Part shown: in pieces, positions 11,083-19,188 of the stretch
Layout of the letters: each line of letters starts with the position of its first letter
How positions within the stretch are numbered: the stretch's first letter is position 1
Origin: Microbispora sp. NBC_01189
GTDB taxonomy: Bacteria > Actinomycetota > Actinomycetes > Streptosporangiales > Streptosporangiaceae
DNA: 64,000 nucleotides
Assembly: GCF_036010665.1 (NCBI RefSeq)
Contig: NZ_CP108581.1
Coordinates: 2,111,501-2,175,500, forward strand
Direction: 5' to 3'
Program-made: the position numbers and the translations under genes
Notes under the pieces: generated by a model
What the model saw: the letters and a program-made list of their open reading frames with translations, nothing else
The model's database searches: none
Told to the model about the DNA's origin: nothing

Positions 11083-11110
11083 CCGGACGGCCGGTGCGGA
11101 GGCCGTCCGG
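11083..11110. terminator. Hairpin between convergent hydratase and antiporter genes
   Basis: CCGGACGGCC and GGCCGTCCGG form a perfect 10-base stem with an 8-base loop, in the 98 bases between the two converging stop codons. It can serve either strand; no T run is present. Confidence 0.6.
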
Positions 11111-11160
11111 GCCCGCCTCAGTGGTCGGGGCCCAGTGGTCGGGGGGTGCGGGGTCGGGGC

Positions 11161-12483
11161 TCAGTGTTCGAGGGGTGCGGGGTCGGCGTGCAGGGCCCGC
11201 AGGCGTTCCTCGGCCGTCTGCTCGATCCGCGACATCGCGGCGCGCAGGATCGGCGGCGCCATGATCGAGGTGATGATCGCGATGAGCACGATGATCGTGT
11301 AGAGCTCGTCGTTCAGCACGCCGAGCCGCAGCCCGACGCCCGCCACCACGATCTCCACCACACCGCGGGCGTTCAGGCCCGCTCCGACGGCGACCCCCTC
11401 CCAGGAGGTCAGCCCCACGAGCCTGGCGCCGGCGTACGCTCCGGCGAACTTGCCCAGGACGGCGATCACGAGCAGCACGAGCCCGAGCACGACGATCCCG
11501 GGATCGGCCAGGACCAGCAGGTCCACGTGGAGCCCGGCGGTGGCGAAGAACAGCGGGGCCAGGACGGCGAGCGTGACGGTGCGCAGCGGCGCGAGCCGGG
11601 CCGCCACGTCCTCTCTCGCGGAGCCGACCAGCAGGCCGCCCACGAACGCGCCGAAGACGGCGTCCATCCCGAGCACGTGCGCGGCCGCCGCGCAGCACAG
11701 GGTGACGGCGATCGTGACGACGATCACCGGCCCCGCCTCGGCGGACCGCATCGCCAGGCGTACGGCCAGCCGGGTCAGCGGACGGCCCGCCAGCCAGGCC
11801 ACCGTGACGAAGGCGCAGGGATAAAGGAGTGCCACGGCGTTGCCGCCGCCCAGCCCGGCCGTCACCATGACGGACGCGAACGACAGCAGCACCCACCCGG
11901 CGACGTCGTCCAGGGCCGCCGCCATGAGCGTGAGCTGCCCCACGTTGCGGTGGAACAGCTTCATGTCCATGAGGATCTTCGCGGTGACGGGCAACGCGCT
12001 GATGCCCATCGCCACGCCGAGGAACAGCGCCGCCGTGGGCCGGTCGGCGCCCGGGGGCAGTTGCCGCTCCGGCATCAGCCAGCCGGCGAGCACGCCCAGC
12101 GAAAGCGGCACGACCAGGGCCAGGATCCCGACACGCAGCGCCGCGCGACCTTTGCGGCGGAAGAGCGCGCCGTCGATGCCGACGCCGGTCAGGCCGATCA
12201 GCAGCAGCACGCCGATCTGGGCGAGCCCGCCGAAGAGACCCGTCTTGTCGGCGCCCTGTGGCAGGAGCCAGTGCGACAGTGCGGGCGCGGCGTGGCCCAG
12301 GACCGACGGGCCGAGCAGCACGCCGACGCACAACTCGCCGACGATGGCGGGCAGGCCCAGCCGGACGGCGACGCGCCCGAGCACCATGGCCGACGTCAGC
12401 AGGACGACGACCTGGAGGAGGAAGGCGAGCACCGGGTCGGGGCCCACCGCCTCCGCGGCCGTCACGACGACTGTTCCGGGCAT
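11161..12483 (-). CDS. Cation/proton antiporter (CPA2, Kef/NapA-like)
   Basis: Polytopic membrane protein of 440 residues with roughly 12 hydrophobic segments. It lacks the C-terminal RCK/TrkA domain of KefB/C, so it is a membrane-domain-only antiporter. Typical CPA2 segments are GELCVGVLLGPSVLG near the N-terminus, GISALPVTAKILMDM, and GLNARGVVEIVVAGVGL. AGGAGA precedes ATG 12483. It follows the carboxylase gene by 54 bases on the same strand and is probably the last gene of the Hpg operon. Sodium/proton antiporters of this type occur in several glycopeptide and Hpg-peptide clusters; their role there is not clear. Confidence 0.85.
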   Translation of the reverse strand: MPGTVVVTAAEAVGPDPVLAFLLQVVVLLTSAMVLGRVAVRLGLPAIVGELCVGVLLGPSVLGHAAPALSHWLLPQGADKTGLFGGLAQIGVLLLIGLTGVGIDGALFRRKGRAALRVGILALVVPLSLGVLAGWLMPERQLPPGADRPTAALFLGVAMGISALPVTAKILMDMKLFHRNVGQLTLMAAALDDVAGWVLLSFASVMVTAGLGGGNAVALLYPCAFVTVAWLAGRPLTRLAVRLAMRSAEAGPVIVVTIAVTLCCAAAAHVLGMDAVFGAFVGGLLVGSAREDVAARLAPLRTVTLAVLAPLFFATAGLHVDLLVLADPGIVVLGLVLLVIAVLGKFAGAYAGARLVGLTSWEGVAVGAGLNARGVVEIVVAGVGLRLGVLNDELYTIIVLIAIITSIMAPPILRAAMSRIEQTAEERLRALHADPAPLEH

Positions 12484-12537
12484 AGGGGTCTCCTGGTTCG
12501 CGTCGATGTGTGTACGCGGCAGAGGGGTCCGCGGGAG

Positions 12538-13959
12538 TCAGAGTGGGATGTTGCCGTGCGCGCCACGGGCGGGGGTGGCCCGGGCCAGGGCTCCGACGAT
12601 GGCGGTCCGGGTCGTGGCCGGGTCGATGACCTCGTCGACCACGCCGAGCTCCACGGCGCGGCCGAGGCCGCCGACCTCCCTCTCGTGCTCCTCGGCCAGG
12701 CGCCGCTCCAGTTCCGGGCGTTCCTCCTCGGAGACCGCGGCGAGGTCGCGCCGCCTGAGGATCCGTACGGCCGCGACCGGGCCCATCACCGCGATGACCG
12801 CCCTGGGCCAGGCGAGCACCCGGGTGGCGCCCAGGGCGCGGGAGTTCATGGCGATGTAGGCGCCGCCGTACGCCTTGCCGGTGAGCAGGGTCACCCTCGG
12901 CACGGACGCCTCGGCGAAGGCGTGCAGCAGCTTGGCGCCCCGCCTGACCACCCCGTTGTGCTCCTGGCCGACGCCGGGCAGGTAGCCGGGGACGTCCACC
13001 AGCACCAGCAGCGGCACCCCGAAGGCATCACACATCCGGACGAAGCGGGCGGCCTTCTCGGCGGAGGCGGCGTCGAGGCAACCGCCGAGTTTGAGCGGGT
13101 TGTTGGCGACGACCCCGATCGTGCGGCCGCCCAGACGGCCGAGGGTGGTGACGATGTTGGGCGCCCATCTGCGGTGCAACTCGACCTCGGTCCCCTCGTC
13201 GAGGACGGCCCGGATCAGGGGGTGCACGTCGTAGGCGCGGCGCGGGTTGTCGGGCAGGGCCACCGGGAACGCCGTCTCCTCCACGGCGCGCATCCGTCCC
13301 TGGTGCCCGAGCAGGACCGCGAGTTGACGAGCGCGAGTCATCGCCTCGGCCTCGGACTCCGTCACCACGTGGACGACGCCGCTGCGCCTGCCGTGCGGCT
13401 CCGGGCCGCCCAGGGCGGCTGTGTCGATCTCCTCGCCGGTGACGCTGCGGACCACGTCGGGACCGGTGACGAAGATCCGCCCGGTATCGGCGAGGATCAC
13501 CAGGTCGGTCAGCGCCGGCCCGTACGCCGCGCCTCCGGCCGCCGCGCCGACGACGACGGAGATCTGCGGGACGACGCCCGAGTTCCGGGTCATCACCTCG
13601 AAGACGCGGCCCACCGCGTGCAGCGACTCGACGCCCTCGGCCAGCCGGGCGCCGCCGGAGTGCCAGACGCCGATCACGGGCAGCCGCTCGCGGGCGGCGA
13701 GGTCGTAGGCGCGCACGATGTGCTCGCAGCCCTGGCCGCCCATCGCGCCGCCCTGCACGCGGGCGTCGCTGCAGAACGCGACCACCGGCACGCCCTCGAT
13801 CCGGCCGCGTACGGCGCACACGCCCGACTGGTCCGGCGGAGCGATCGGCCGCAGCGGGCCCTCGTCGAGGAGCGTGGCGAGCCGGGCAAGCGGGTCGCGG
13901 GGGTCGGCCGCCTGGCCGGGAGCCGGGCGGGCGGCGACCCCGTTGTCAACGACGCTCAT
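12538..13959 (-). CDS. Acyl-CoA carboxylase beta (carboxyltransferase) subunit
   Basis: Carboxyltransferase of 473 residues, AccD/PccB family, which transfers CO2 from carboxybiotin to an acyl-CoA. The N-terminal half shows GGAMGGQGCEHIVRAYDLA, WHSGGARLAEGVESL and GAAAGGAAYGPALTDLVI. The C-terminal half shows FVRMCDAFGVPLLVLVDVPG, YLPGVGQEHNGVVRRGAKLL and GKAYGGAYIAMNSRALGA, the oxyanion-hole regions of both domains. It is slightly shorter than typical PccB (about 530), mainly at the N-terminus. The start codon overlaps the end of the hmo-hpgT gene by 14 bases, indicating coupled translation. A biotin-carrying alpha chain is absent here and must come from elsewhere. It may boost malonyl- or methylmalonyl-CoA for the pathway. 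Confidence 0.9.
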   Translation of the reverse strand: MSVVDNGVAARPAPGQAADPRDPLARLATLLDEGPLRPIAPPDQSGVCAVRGRIEGVPVVAFCSDARVQGGAMGGQGCEHIVRAYDLAARERLPVIGVWHSGGARLAEGVESLHAVGRVFEVMTRNSGVVPQISVVVGAAAGGAAYGPALTDLVILADTGRIFVTGPDVVRSVTGEEIDTAALGGPEPHGRRSGVVHVVTESEAEAMTRARQLAVLLGHQGRMRAVEETAFPVALPDNPRRAYDVHPLIRAVLDEGTEVELHRRWAPNIVTTLGRLGGRTIGVVANNPLKLGGCLDAASAEKAARFVRMCDAFGVPLLVLVDVPGYLPGVGQEHNGVVRRGAKLLHAFAEASVPRVTLLTGKAYGGAYIAMNSRALGATRVLAWPRAVIAVMGPVAAVRILRRRDLAAVSEEERPELERRLAEEHEREVGGLGRAVELGVVDEVIDPATTRTAIVGALARATPARGAHGNIPL

Positions 13960-16414
13960 CCGCGTGCCTCTCCGCCGCGATGAACTCCGCCAGCCGGGCG
14001 ACGCCCTCCTCGATCTCCTCGTGGGTGAGATAGCTGGTGGACAGCCGGATGGTGTGCTCGCCCCCGCCCTGCGGATAGAAGTACGACATCGGCGTCCAGA
14101 TGACCCCGAAGTCCTGCGCGGAGCGGGCCAGCGCCGCGTTGCCCGCGCGGAAGGGGACGTGCAGGGCCAGGAAGAAGCCGCCGGTGGGAGAGTTCCAGCG
14201 CACCCCCGGCACCCCGGCGAAGCGGCGTTCCAGGCAGGCGAGCGTGTGCCGCATGGCGTCCCCGTAGTATTCGGCGGTCCCGCGGTTGAGCTCGGAGACC
14301 CGCCCGTCGGCGGCGAGCAGCGCCCCGGCCACGGCGGCCTGGCTGAGCGGCGAGGTGTTGACGGTCACCATGCTCTTGATCTTGGCGAGTTCGTCGGCGA
14401 GCAGCACCGTGCGGCCGTCCGAGTCCACGACCTCCTGGTCGGCGACCGCGAAGCCGACCCGCGCGCCCGGGAACACCGACTTGGAGTACGACCCGAGATG
14501 GACGACCCGGCGCCCGCGGTCGAGCGCCTTCAGCGCCGGCACCCGGGCGCCCGGGCTGACCAGCCGGTAGGGGCTGTCCTCCAGGATCAGCAGGTCGTGC
14601 CGGGCAGCGAGGTCGATGAGCTCGTGCCGGGCCGCGAGCGGCATCGTCGTGCCGGAGGGGTTGGAGTGGTCGGGCACCACGTACACCGCCCGGGGTCGGC
14701 GGCCCCGGGCCTGCTCGGCCAGGACCGCGGCCTCCAGGTCGGCGCAGGACAGCCCGTCCTCGCGCTCCTCGACCGCGGTCAGCTCGACGTCCAGCAGCAG
14801 CGCCGCCCCGGTGATGCCCACGTAGCATGGGCTGGAGACGATCAGCACGTCGTCCGGGCCGGAGATGAGCGCCCGCAGCGCCAGGAACATCGCCTCCTGG
14901 CAGCCGACGGTGACCACGATCGACTCGGGCGGGACGTCGATGCCCTCGTCGGCCCGGAGCGACCGCGCGATGATCTCGCGGATGCGGCCGGCCGAGGGGC
15001 CGTACTGGAAGACGGCGTCCCTGACCTGCTCCGGCGTCGCGCCCTGCGCGGCGAGATGGTCCAGGTACGCACGGATCTGGGAGAAGATCTGCTCGGTCTC
15101 GAAGAACCCCGCGTACGGCCGGCCGGGAGCGAACGAGATCGCCTCGGGATAGCGGCTCGTCACCTCGTTCAGGAAGTTCATCGTGTCCATGACGGGGTCG
15201 GAGACGCTGGAGTGCAGATCGGCCCGCCACAGCCCGCTTCCCGCCGGGGGCACGGTTCCCGCCGGCGCCGTTCCCGGCAGTGGCGCGGTGCCCGGCGGCG
15301 CCGCGATCTCCGTGGGTTCCGAGCTCGGGCGGGCGGCGCCGGGCCGCACCAGCTCGGGCCCCGCCCCGGCGACCGTGCCGGTCCCGGTCAGCGTCATGGC
15401 GTCGCGCAGTTCCTCCAGGAGGATCGTGAGCACGCGGGCCACGCCCTCCTCCTGGGCGACCGCGAGGCCGTGCAGCACCGGACGGCCGAGCAGCACCGCG
15501 TCGGCGCCGAGCGCGAGGGCGGCCAGCACGTCGCGGCCCCGGCGGACGCCGCCGTCGAGCAGCACGGGCACCCGCCCGGCCACCGCCGTGGTGATCTCGG
15601 GCAGCACCTCGACGCCGGCCGGGACGCCGTCGAGCTGGCGTCCGCCGTGGTTGGAGACCACGATGCCGTCGGCTCCGGCCCCGATCGCGCGTTCGGCGTC
15701 GGCGGCCGTCAGGATGCCCTTCAGCAGGATCGGCAGCCGGCTGACCGAGCGCAGCCAGGCCACCACCGACCAGTCCAGGCCGGGGTCGAACTCCGCGCCG
15801 GCGTGCCCGGCGGGCGAGGTGAAGCCGTCCCGGCCCGGGTCGGCGGCGTAGAGGTTGGCGGGGAAGACGGACGCGGGCACCCGGAACCCGTTCCGCTCGT
15901 CGCGGAGGCGCCGTCCGAGGTGGGGCGCGTCGACGGTGAGGACGAGCGCCCCGAACCCCGCCCGCTCGGCGCGCTCGACGACGCGGCGGGTGAGCTCCCG
16001 GTCACGCAGGCAGTACACCTGGAGCCAGAGCGGGACGTCCGCCTCGGCGGCCACGTCCTCGACCGTGCGCCCGGCCATCATGCTGACGATCACCGGCACC
16101 CGGGCCGCCGCCGCCGTGCCGCGTACGGTGGCCACCTCGCCCAGGGGGTGCGCCATCGTCTGCAGGGCCAGCGGGGCGATCGCGACCGGCGCGTCCCACG
16201 TCTCGCCGAGGATCTTGACCGTGGTCTCCGGCCGGTGCACGCCGCGCAGCACCGACGGGTTCAGGCGCAGCCGGTCGAACGCCTCGGTGTTGGCGGCGAG
16301 CGTGCTCTCCTCGCCCGCGCCGCCTTCCCAGAAGTCCCAAACCGGGGGATCGACCAGTCTCCGGGCGAGCTCGCGGTAGTCCCTGAGCGTCACGGGGGCG
16401 TTGTTCGCAGACAT
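13946..16414 (-). CDS. hmo/hpgT: Fused 4-hydroxymandelate oxidase (HmO) - hydroxyphenylglycine aminotransferase (HpgT)
   Basis: One continuous frame of 822 residues encodes the last two steps of Hpg synthesis. Residues 1 to about 345 are an FMN-dependent alpha-hydroxy-acid oxidase that converts 4-hydroxymandelate to 4-hydroxyphenylglyoxylate; the catalytic His is H256 in SNHGGRQLDG and the FMN phosphate loop is around LLDGGVRRGRDV. A Pro/Ala-rich linker spans about 350-395. Residues about 400-822 are a class I PLP aminotransferase; the Schiff-base Lys is K645 in GSYSKSVFPGARVG. It should transaminate the glyoxylate using Tyr or Phe, yielding Hpg. No stop codon or frameshift separates the halves. 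GGAGGG precedes ATG 16414. It follows pdh by 44 bases. These activities are separate proteins in vancomycin-type and CDA clusters. Confidence 0.93.
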   Translation of the reverse strand: MSANNAPVTLRDYRELARRLVDPPVWDFWEGGAGEESTLAANTEAFDRLRLNPSVLRGVHRPETTVKILGETWDAPVAIAPLALQTMAHPLGEVATVRGTAAAARVPVIVSMMAGRTVEDVAAEADVPLWLQVYCLRDRELTRRVVERAERAGFGALVLTVDAPHLGRRLRDERNGFRVPASVFPANLYAADPGRDGFTSPAGHAGAEFDPGLDWSVVAWLRSVSRLPILLKGILTAADAERAIGAGADGIVVSNHGGRQLDGVPAGVEVLPEITTAVAGRVPVLLDGGVRRGRDVLAALALGADAVLLGRPVLHGLAVAQEEGVARVLTILLEELRDAMTLTGTGTVAGAGPELVRPGAARPSSEPTEIAAPPGTAPLPGTAPAGTVPPAGSGLWRADLHSSVSDPVMDTMNFLNEVTSRYPEAISFAPGRPYAGFFETEQIFSQIRAYLDHLAAQGATPEQVRDAVFQYGPSAGRIREIIARSLRADEGIDVPPESIVVTVGCQEAMFLALRALISGPDDVLIVSSPCYVGITGAALLLDVELTAVEEREDGLSCADLEAAVLAEQARGRRPRAVYVVPDHSNPSGTTMPLAARHELIDLAARHDLLILEDSPYRLVSPGARVPALKALDRGRRVVHLGSYSKSVFPGARVGFAVADQEVVDSDGRTVLLADELAKIKSMVTVNTSPLSQAAVAGALLAADGRVSELNRGTAEYYGDAMRHTLACLERRFAGVPGVRWNSPTGGFFLALHVPFRAGNAALARSAQDFGVIWTPMSYFYPQGGGEHTIRLSTSYLTHEEIEEGVARLAEFIAAERHADERR

Positions 16415-16458
16415 CTCGGGTGTCCCTCCGACTGGATACGGTGCGGTGCGGCGGCCGC

Positions 16459-17628
16459 TCAATCGGCCTCCCCGACGGGGACGGACCATCCGCGGGCGCG
16501 CAGCTCCCGGGCCAGGTCCTGGGCCGACTCCGGCCGCACCGACAGCTCCACCAGGCCGACGGAGCGTCCGGGCGAGTGCTCGATCGCGACGTCCTCGATG
16601 TTGATCCCCGCCACTCCCGCGGCCTGGAAGAGCAGGGCGAGCTCGCCCGGCCGGTCGGCGACCAGGACGGGCACGGCGGTGTAGCGGCGGGGCCGCCCAC
16701 CGTGCTTGCCGGGGATCCGGCCGTGACCGGCCACTCCCCTGGCGAGCAGATCGGCGACGGCGCCCTCCGTCTCTCCCTCGCGCAGGCCGGCGGCGGCCGT
16801 GACGAGGTCGCGGGCGACCTCCTCCAGCAGGTCGGCGATCGGCCGCGCGTTGGCGCAGAGGATGCCGAGCCACAGTTCGGGATCGCCGGCCGCGATCCTG
16901 GTCACGTCGCGGGCGCCCTGCCCGGTCAGCGACAGCACGCCGCCGGGCGCGCCGGCGAAACGGGCCGCCATCGCCGCGGACACCACGTGGGGGGTGTGGG
17001 AGATCAGGGCGACCGCCCGGTCGTGGTCGGCGGCGTCCATGACGACCGGTGTGGCGCCGCAGGCCAGGATGAGCGCGGTCGCCGCCTCGACGGCCTCCTC
17101 GCCGGTGTCGCGCGTGGGGCACAGCACCCAGGGGCGGCCGAGGAAGAGGTCGGCCTGGGCGGCCAGCGGGCCGGAGCGCTCCCTGCCGCCCATGGGATGG
17201 CCGCCGACGTAGGTCGTCATGTCACAGCCGAGCCGTACGGCCTCGGCCATCGGGCGTTCCTTGACGCTCGCGACGTCGGTGTAGACGCGGGCGACGCCGC
17301 GTTTCTGCGCCTCCAGCAGGGCCGCGGGCACGGCCCCCGGCGGCACCGCCAGGATCGCCAGGTCGGCCGGCCCGAAGTCCGCCGGCTCGAAGTCCGCCGG
17401 CCCGAACGACTCCAACGACACGGACGGCTCGCGGGGCTCGTGCGGGCGGCCGTACAACGGCGTGCCGGCCCCCGCGTCCGCGGCCAGCCGGACGGCGGCC
17501 GGGTCGCGGTCGGCCAGCAGCACCTCGGTGCCCCGCCCGCGCAGCGCGAGCGCGATCGAGGTGCCGATGAGGCCGGTGCCGATGACCGCGACCCGCCCCG
17601 GCGCGACCTTGGTCTCCACCCGGCTCAC
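16459..17628 (-). CDS. pdh: Prephenate dehydrogenase with C-terminal ACT domain
   Basis: Enzyme of 389 residues that oxidatively decarboxylates prephenate to 4-hydroxyphenylpyruvate, the substrate of HmaS. The NAD-binding start RVAVIGTGLIGTSIALALRG is near residues 10-30, followed by DVASVKERPMAEAV, GGHPMGGRERSG and the active-site segment ALISHTPHVVSAAMA. The last 75 or so residues form an ACT-type regulatory domain (VLVADRPGELALLFQAAG). An unusual local repeat, FGPADFEPADFGPAD, encoded by tandem 15-base units at about 17,370-17,410, lengthens a surface loop. The GTG start at 17628 overlaps the chorismate mutase stop as GTGA, so the two are translationally coupled. Confidence 0.92.
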   Translation of the reverse strand: MSRVETKVAPGRVAVIGTGLIGTSIALALRGRGTEVLLADRDPAAVRLAADAGAGTPLYGRPHEPREPSVSLESFGPADFEPADFGPADLAILAVPPGAVPAALLEAQKRGVARVYTDVASVKERPMAEAVRLGCDMTTYVGGHPMGGRERSGPLAAQADLFLGRPWVLCPTRDTGEEAVEAATALILACGATPVVMDAADHDRAVALISHTPHVVSAAMAARFAGAPGGVLSLTGQGARDVTRIAAGDPELWLGILCANARPIADLLEEVARDLVTAAAGLREGETEGAVADLLARGVAGHGRIPGKHGGRPRRYTAVPVLVADRPGELALLFQAAGVAGINIEDVAIEHSPGRSVGLVELSVRPESAQDLARELRARGWSVPVGEAD

Positions 17629-17993
17629 CGGCTCACCATCTCGGCGGCGTACGACGCCCGGGCGCCGCGCAGGTACACGTTCCGGAGCTCCGAGCGCGGG
17701 CGCTCCACGTCGACGTGCGCCAGCAGGCGGACGACGCGCGGCATGCCGCCGGGCACCGGCGGCTCGTGCGCGCACATCAGGGGCACCTCGTGCAGGCCGG
17801 TCAGGCGGGCGGCCCGCGCCGGGAACGCGGCGGTCAGGTCGGGGGTGGCGGTGAGGAGCACGCTGACGACGTCGCCGGCCACGAGGCCGTTGCGGGTCAG
17901 CACGGCGGTGACGAGTTCGGCGGTCGCCCCGAGGATCGCCTCGCTCGCGTTCTCCTCGACCCGGATGGCGCCGCTGATCGCGTGGATGGTCAT
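17625..17993 (-). CDS. aroH: AroH-type chorismate mutase
   Basis: Protein of 122 residues of the trimeric AroH class, converting chorismate to prephenate. Conserved segments are LTATPDLTAAFPARAAR, the substrate-binding Glu in CAHE (B. subtilis Glu78), Arg in RVVRLLAHV (Arg90) and Tyr in NVYLRGA (Tyr108). The position of B. subtilis Arg7, in the usual IRGA motif, reads ISGA, so a key substrate-binding Arg is replaced by Ser. Activity is therefore likely but not certain. It begins two bases after hmaS ends and overlaps pdh, placing chorismate-to-HPP supply inside the Hpg operon. Confidence 0.88.
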   Translation of the reverse strand: MTIHAISGAIRVEENASEAILGATAELVTAVLTRNGLVAGDVVSVLLTATPDLTAAFPARAARLTGLHEVPLMCAHEPPVPGGMPRVVRLLAHVDVERPRSELRNVYLRGARASYAAEMVSR

Positions 17994-17995
17994 GG

Positions 17996-19072
17996 TCAGA
18001 TCCGGCCGGCCTCGTTCGCCGCCGACTGCCGGGAGACGGCCTCGTAGAGGGCCTTGATGTTGTTGCTGCCGAACGTCCGGGCGCCGCGGCGGTCGATCAG
18101 CTCGTAGAAGAGGGTCCCCCGGGGGTGCCGCGACTCGGTGAAGATCTGCAGCAGTACGCCCGAGTGGTCGCGGTCGGCCAGGATGTTCAGCTCACGCAGG
18201 TCGTCGACGGGCACCTCGACGTCGCCCAGCCGTCCCGGCAGGTCGTCGTAGTAGGCCCCCGGTGTGGTGAGGAAGCGCACGCCCCGCTCGGAGCAGGTGC
18301 GCACGGCCGAGGCGATGTCGTCGGTGAGGAACGCGACGTGCTGGACGCCCGCCCCGTCGTGCGCGCGGACGAACGCGTCGATCTGCCCGGGCGCCCTCGT
18401 GGTGTCCGGCTCGATGACGGTGAGGGTCACCTGCCGGGAGACGCTCTGGACCACCTTGGAATCCATCGCCTGGGAGCCGACGATGATCCGTTCCTCGAAG
18501 GTCTGCTCGAACCCGAACACGTCCTGGTAGTGGCGGATCGTCGGGCCGAGTTCACCGGCGGGCACGCACACCGCGAAGTGGTCGATCGCGCGGAGAAGCC
18601 CGTCCGGGGAGGCGGCGGCGCCGGTCTCGACGATGGTGCCGGGGGCGAACGGCGCGCCGGGCGACTCACGCGAGGTGAAGCGGTGCTCGACGTCGCCGAA
18701 CCCGGCCACGGAGGCGAAGGTGACGCGGGCGCCCTCCGGGCCGAACTCGGTGGGCGGGGCGACCGGCGCCGCCCCGCGTTCCACCGCCTTCGCGAACGCC
18801 TCCCGGGCGTCGGGCACGGCCAGGCCGATCACCGCGACGCCCTCGCCGTGCCGCCCGACGTACTCGGCGGCGCGGTGGCCGCCACCGATGGCGGAGGTCA
18901 CCAGGACGGTGATGTCGCGCTGCCTGAGCAGGACCGAGCGGCAGTCCGGCAGGCCGGTCTGCGGCCCGCCACGACCCGCCACGGTGAATCCGTAGGAATC
19001 GCGCAGACCGGCCGCGGCGCGTTCCGCGTCCTCGGCGAATAACTCGATGTGGTCGATCGAAAGAATGTCCAC
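17996..19072 (-). CDS. hmaS: 4-hydroxymandelate synthase
   Basis: Non-heme Fe(II) dioxygenase of 358 residues converting 4-hydroxyphenylpyruvate to 4-hydroxymandelate, the committed step to Hpg. It has the HPPD-like double vicinal-oxygen-chelate fold. The predicted iron triad is H165 (AIDHFAVCV), H245 (VQHVAFLT) and E324 (TLFYELIDRR). Length agrees with HmaS enzymes of glycopeptide and CDA clusters. Primary-metabolism HPPD is the alternative, but the downstream hmo/hpgT gene makes HmaS far more likely. The start is GTG 19072, preceded by GGAGGG. It is the first gene of the operon hmaS-aroH-pdh-hmo/hpgT-carboxylase-antiporter and sits behind a promoter overlapping a StrR-like half-site. Confidence 0.93.
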   Translation of the reverse strand: MDILSIDHIELFAEDAERAAAGLRDSYGFTVAGRGGPQTGLPDCRSVLLRQRDITVLVTSAIGGGHRAAEYVGRHGEGVAVIGLAVPDAREAFAKAVERGAAPVAPPTEFGPEGARVTFASVAGFGDVEHRFTSRESPGAPFAPGTIVETGAAASPDGLLRAIDHFAVCVPAGELGPTIRHYQDVFGFEQTFEERIIVGSQAMDSKVVQSVSRQVTLTVIEPDTTRAPGQIDAFVRAHDGAGVQHVAFLTDDIASAVRTCSERGVRFLTTPGAYYDDLPGRLGDVEVPVDDLRELNILADRDHSGVLLQIFTESRHPRGTLFYELIDRRGARTFGSNNIKALYEAVSRQSAANEAGRI

Positions 19073-19131
19073 CGGCCGTCCCTCCGTCGCTGTACAAGTG
19101 TTTATGGAGCAGGCGGGGACAAATTTACTCG

Positions 19132-19160
19132 CATATTCGCCAGGACCCTGCGGCGTCCAA
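19132..19160 (-). promoter_or_regulatory. Predicted hmaS promoter with StrR-like half-site
   Basis: On the minus strand TTGGAC (19155-19160) is followed after 17 bases by AATATG (19132-19137), a plausible -35/-10 pair giving a leader of about 50 bases. The same TTGGAC is one arm of the StrR/Bbr-type box, and its flank (AAATACGCGGTTGGAC) closely matches the flank of the complete box at 21863-21895 (AAATTCGGCGGTTGGAC). The partner arm at N17 is not conserved. Confidence 0.5.
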
Positions 19161-19188
19161 CCGCGTATTTACCCGGCGGAGGCTCCGG

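Noticed and set aside
13956..15230. A possible separate start for the HpgT half
   Set aside because: The apparent frame is out of phase with the PLP-enzyme motifs. The true HpgT frame is continuous with HmO, and no ribosome binding site and start were found in the linker.
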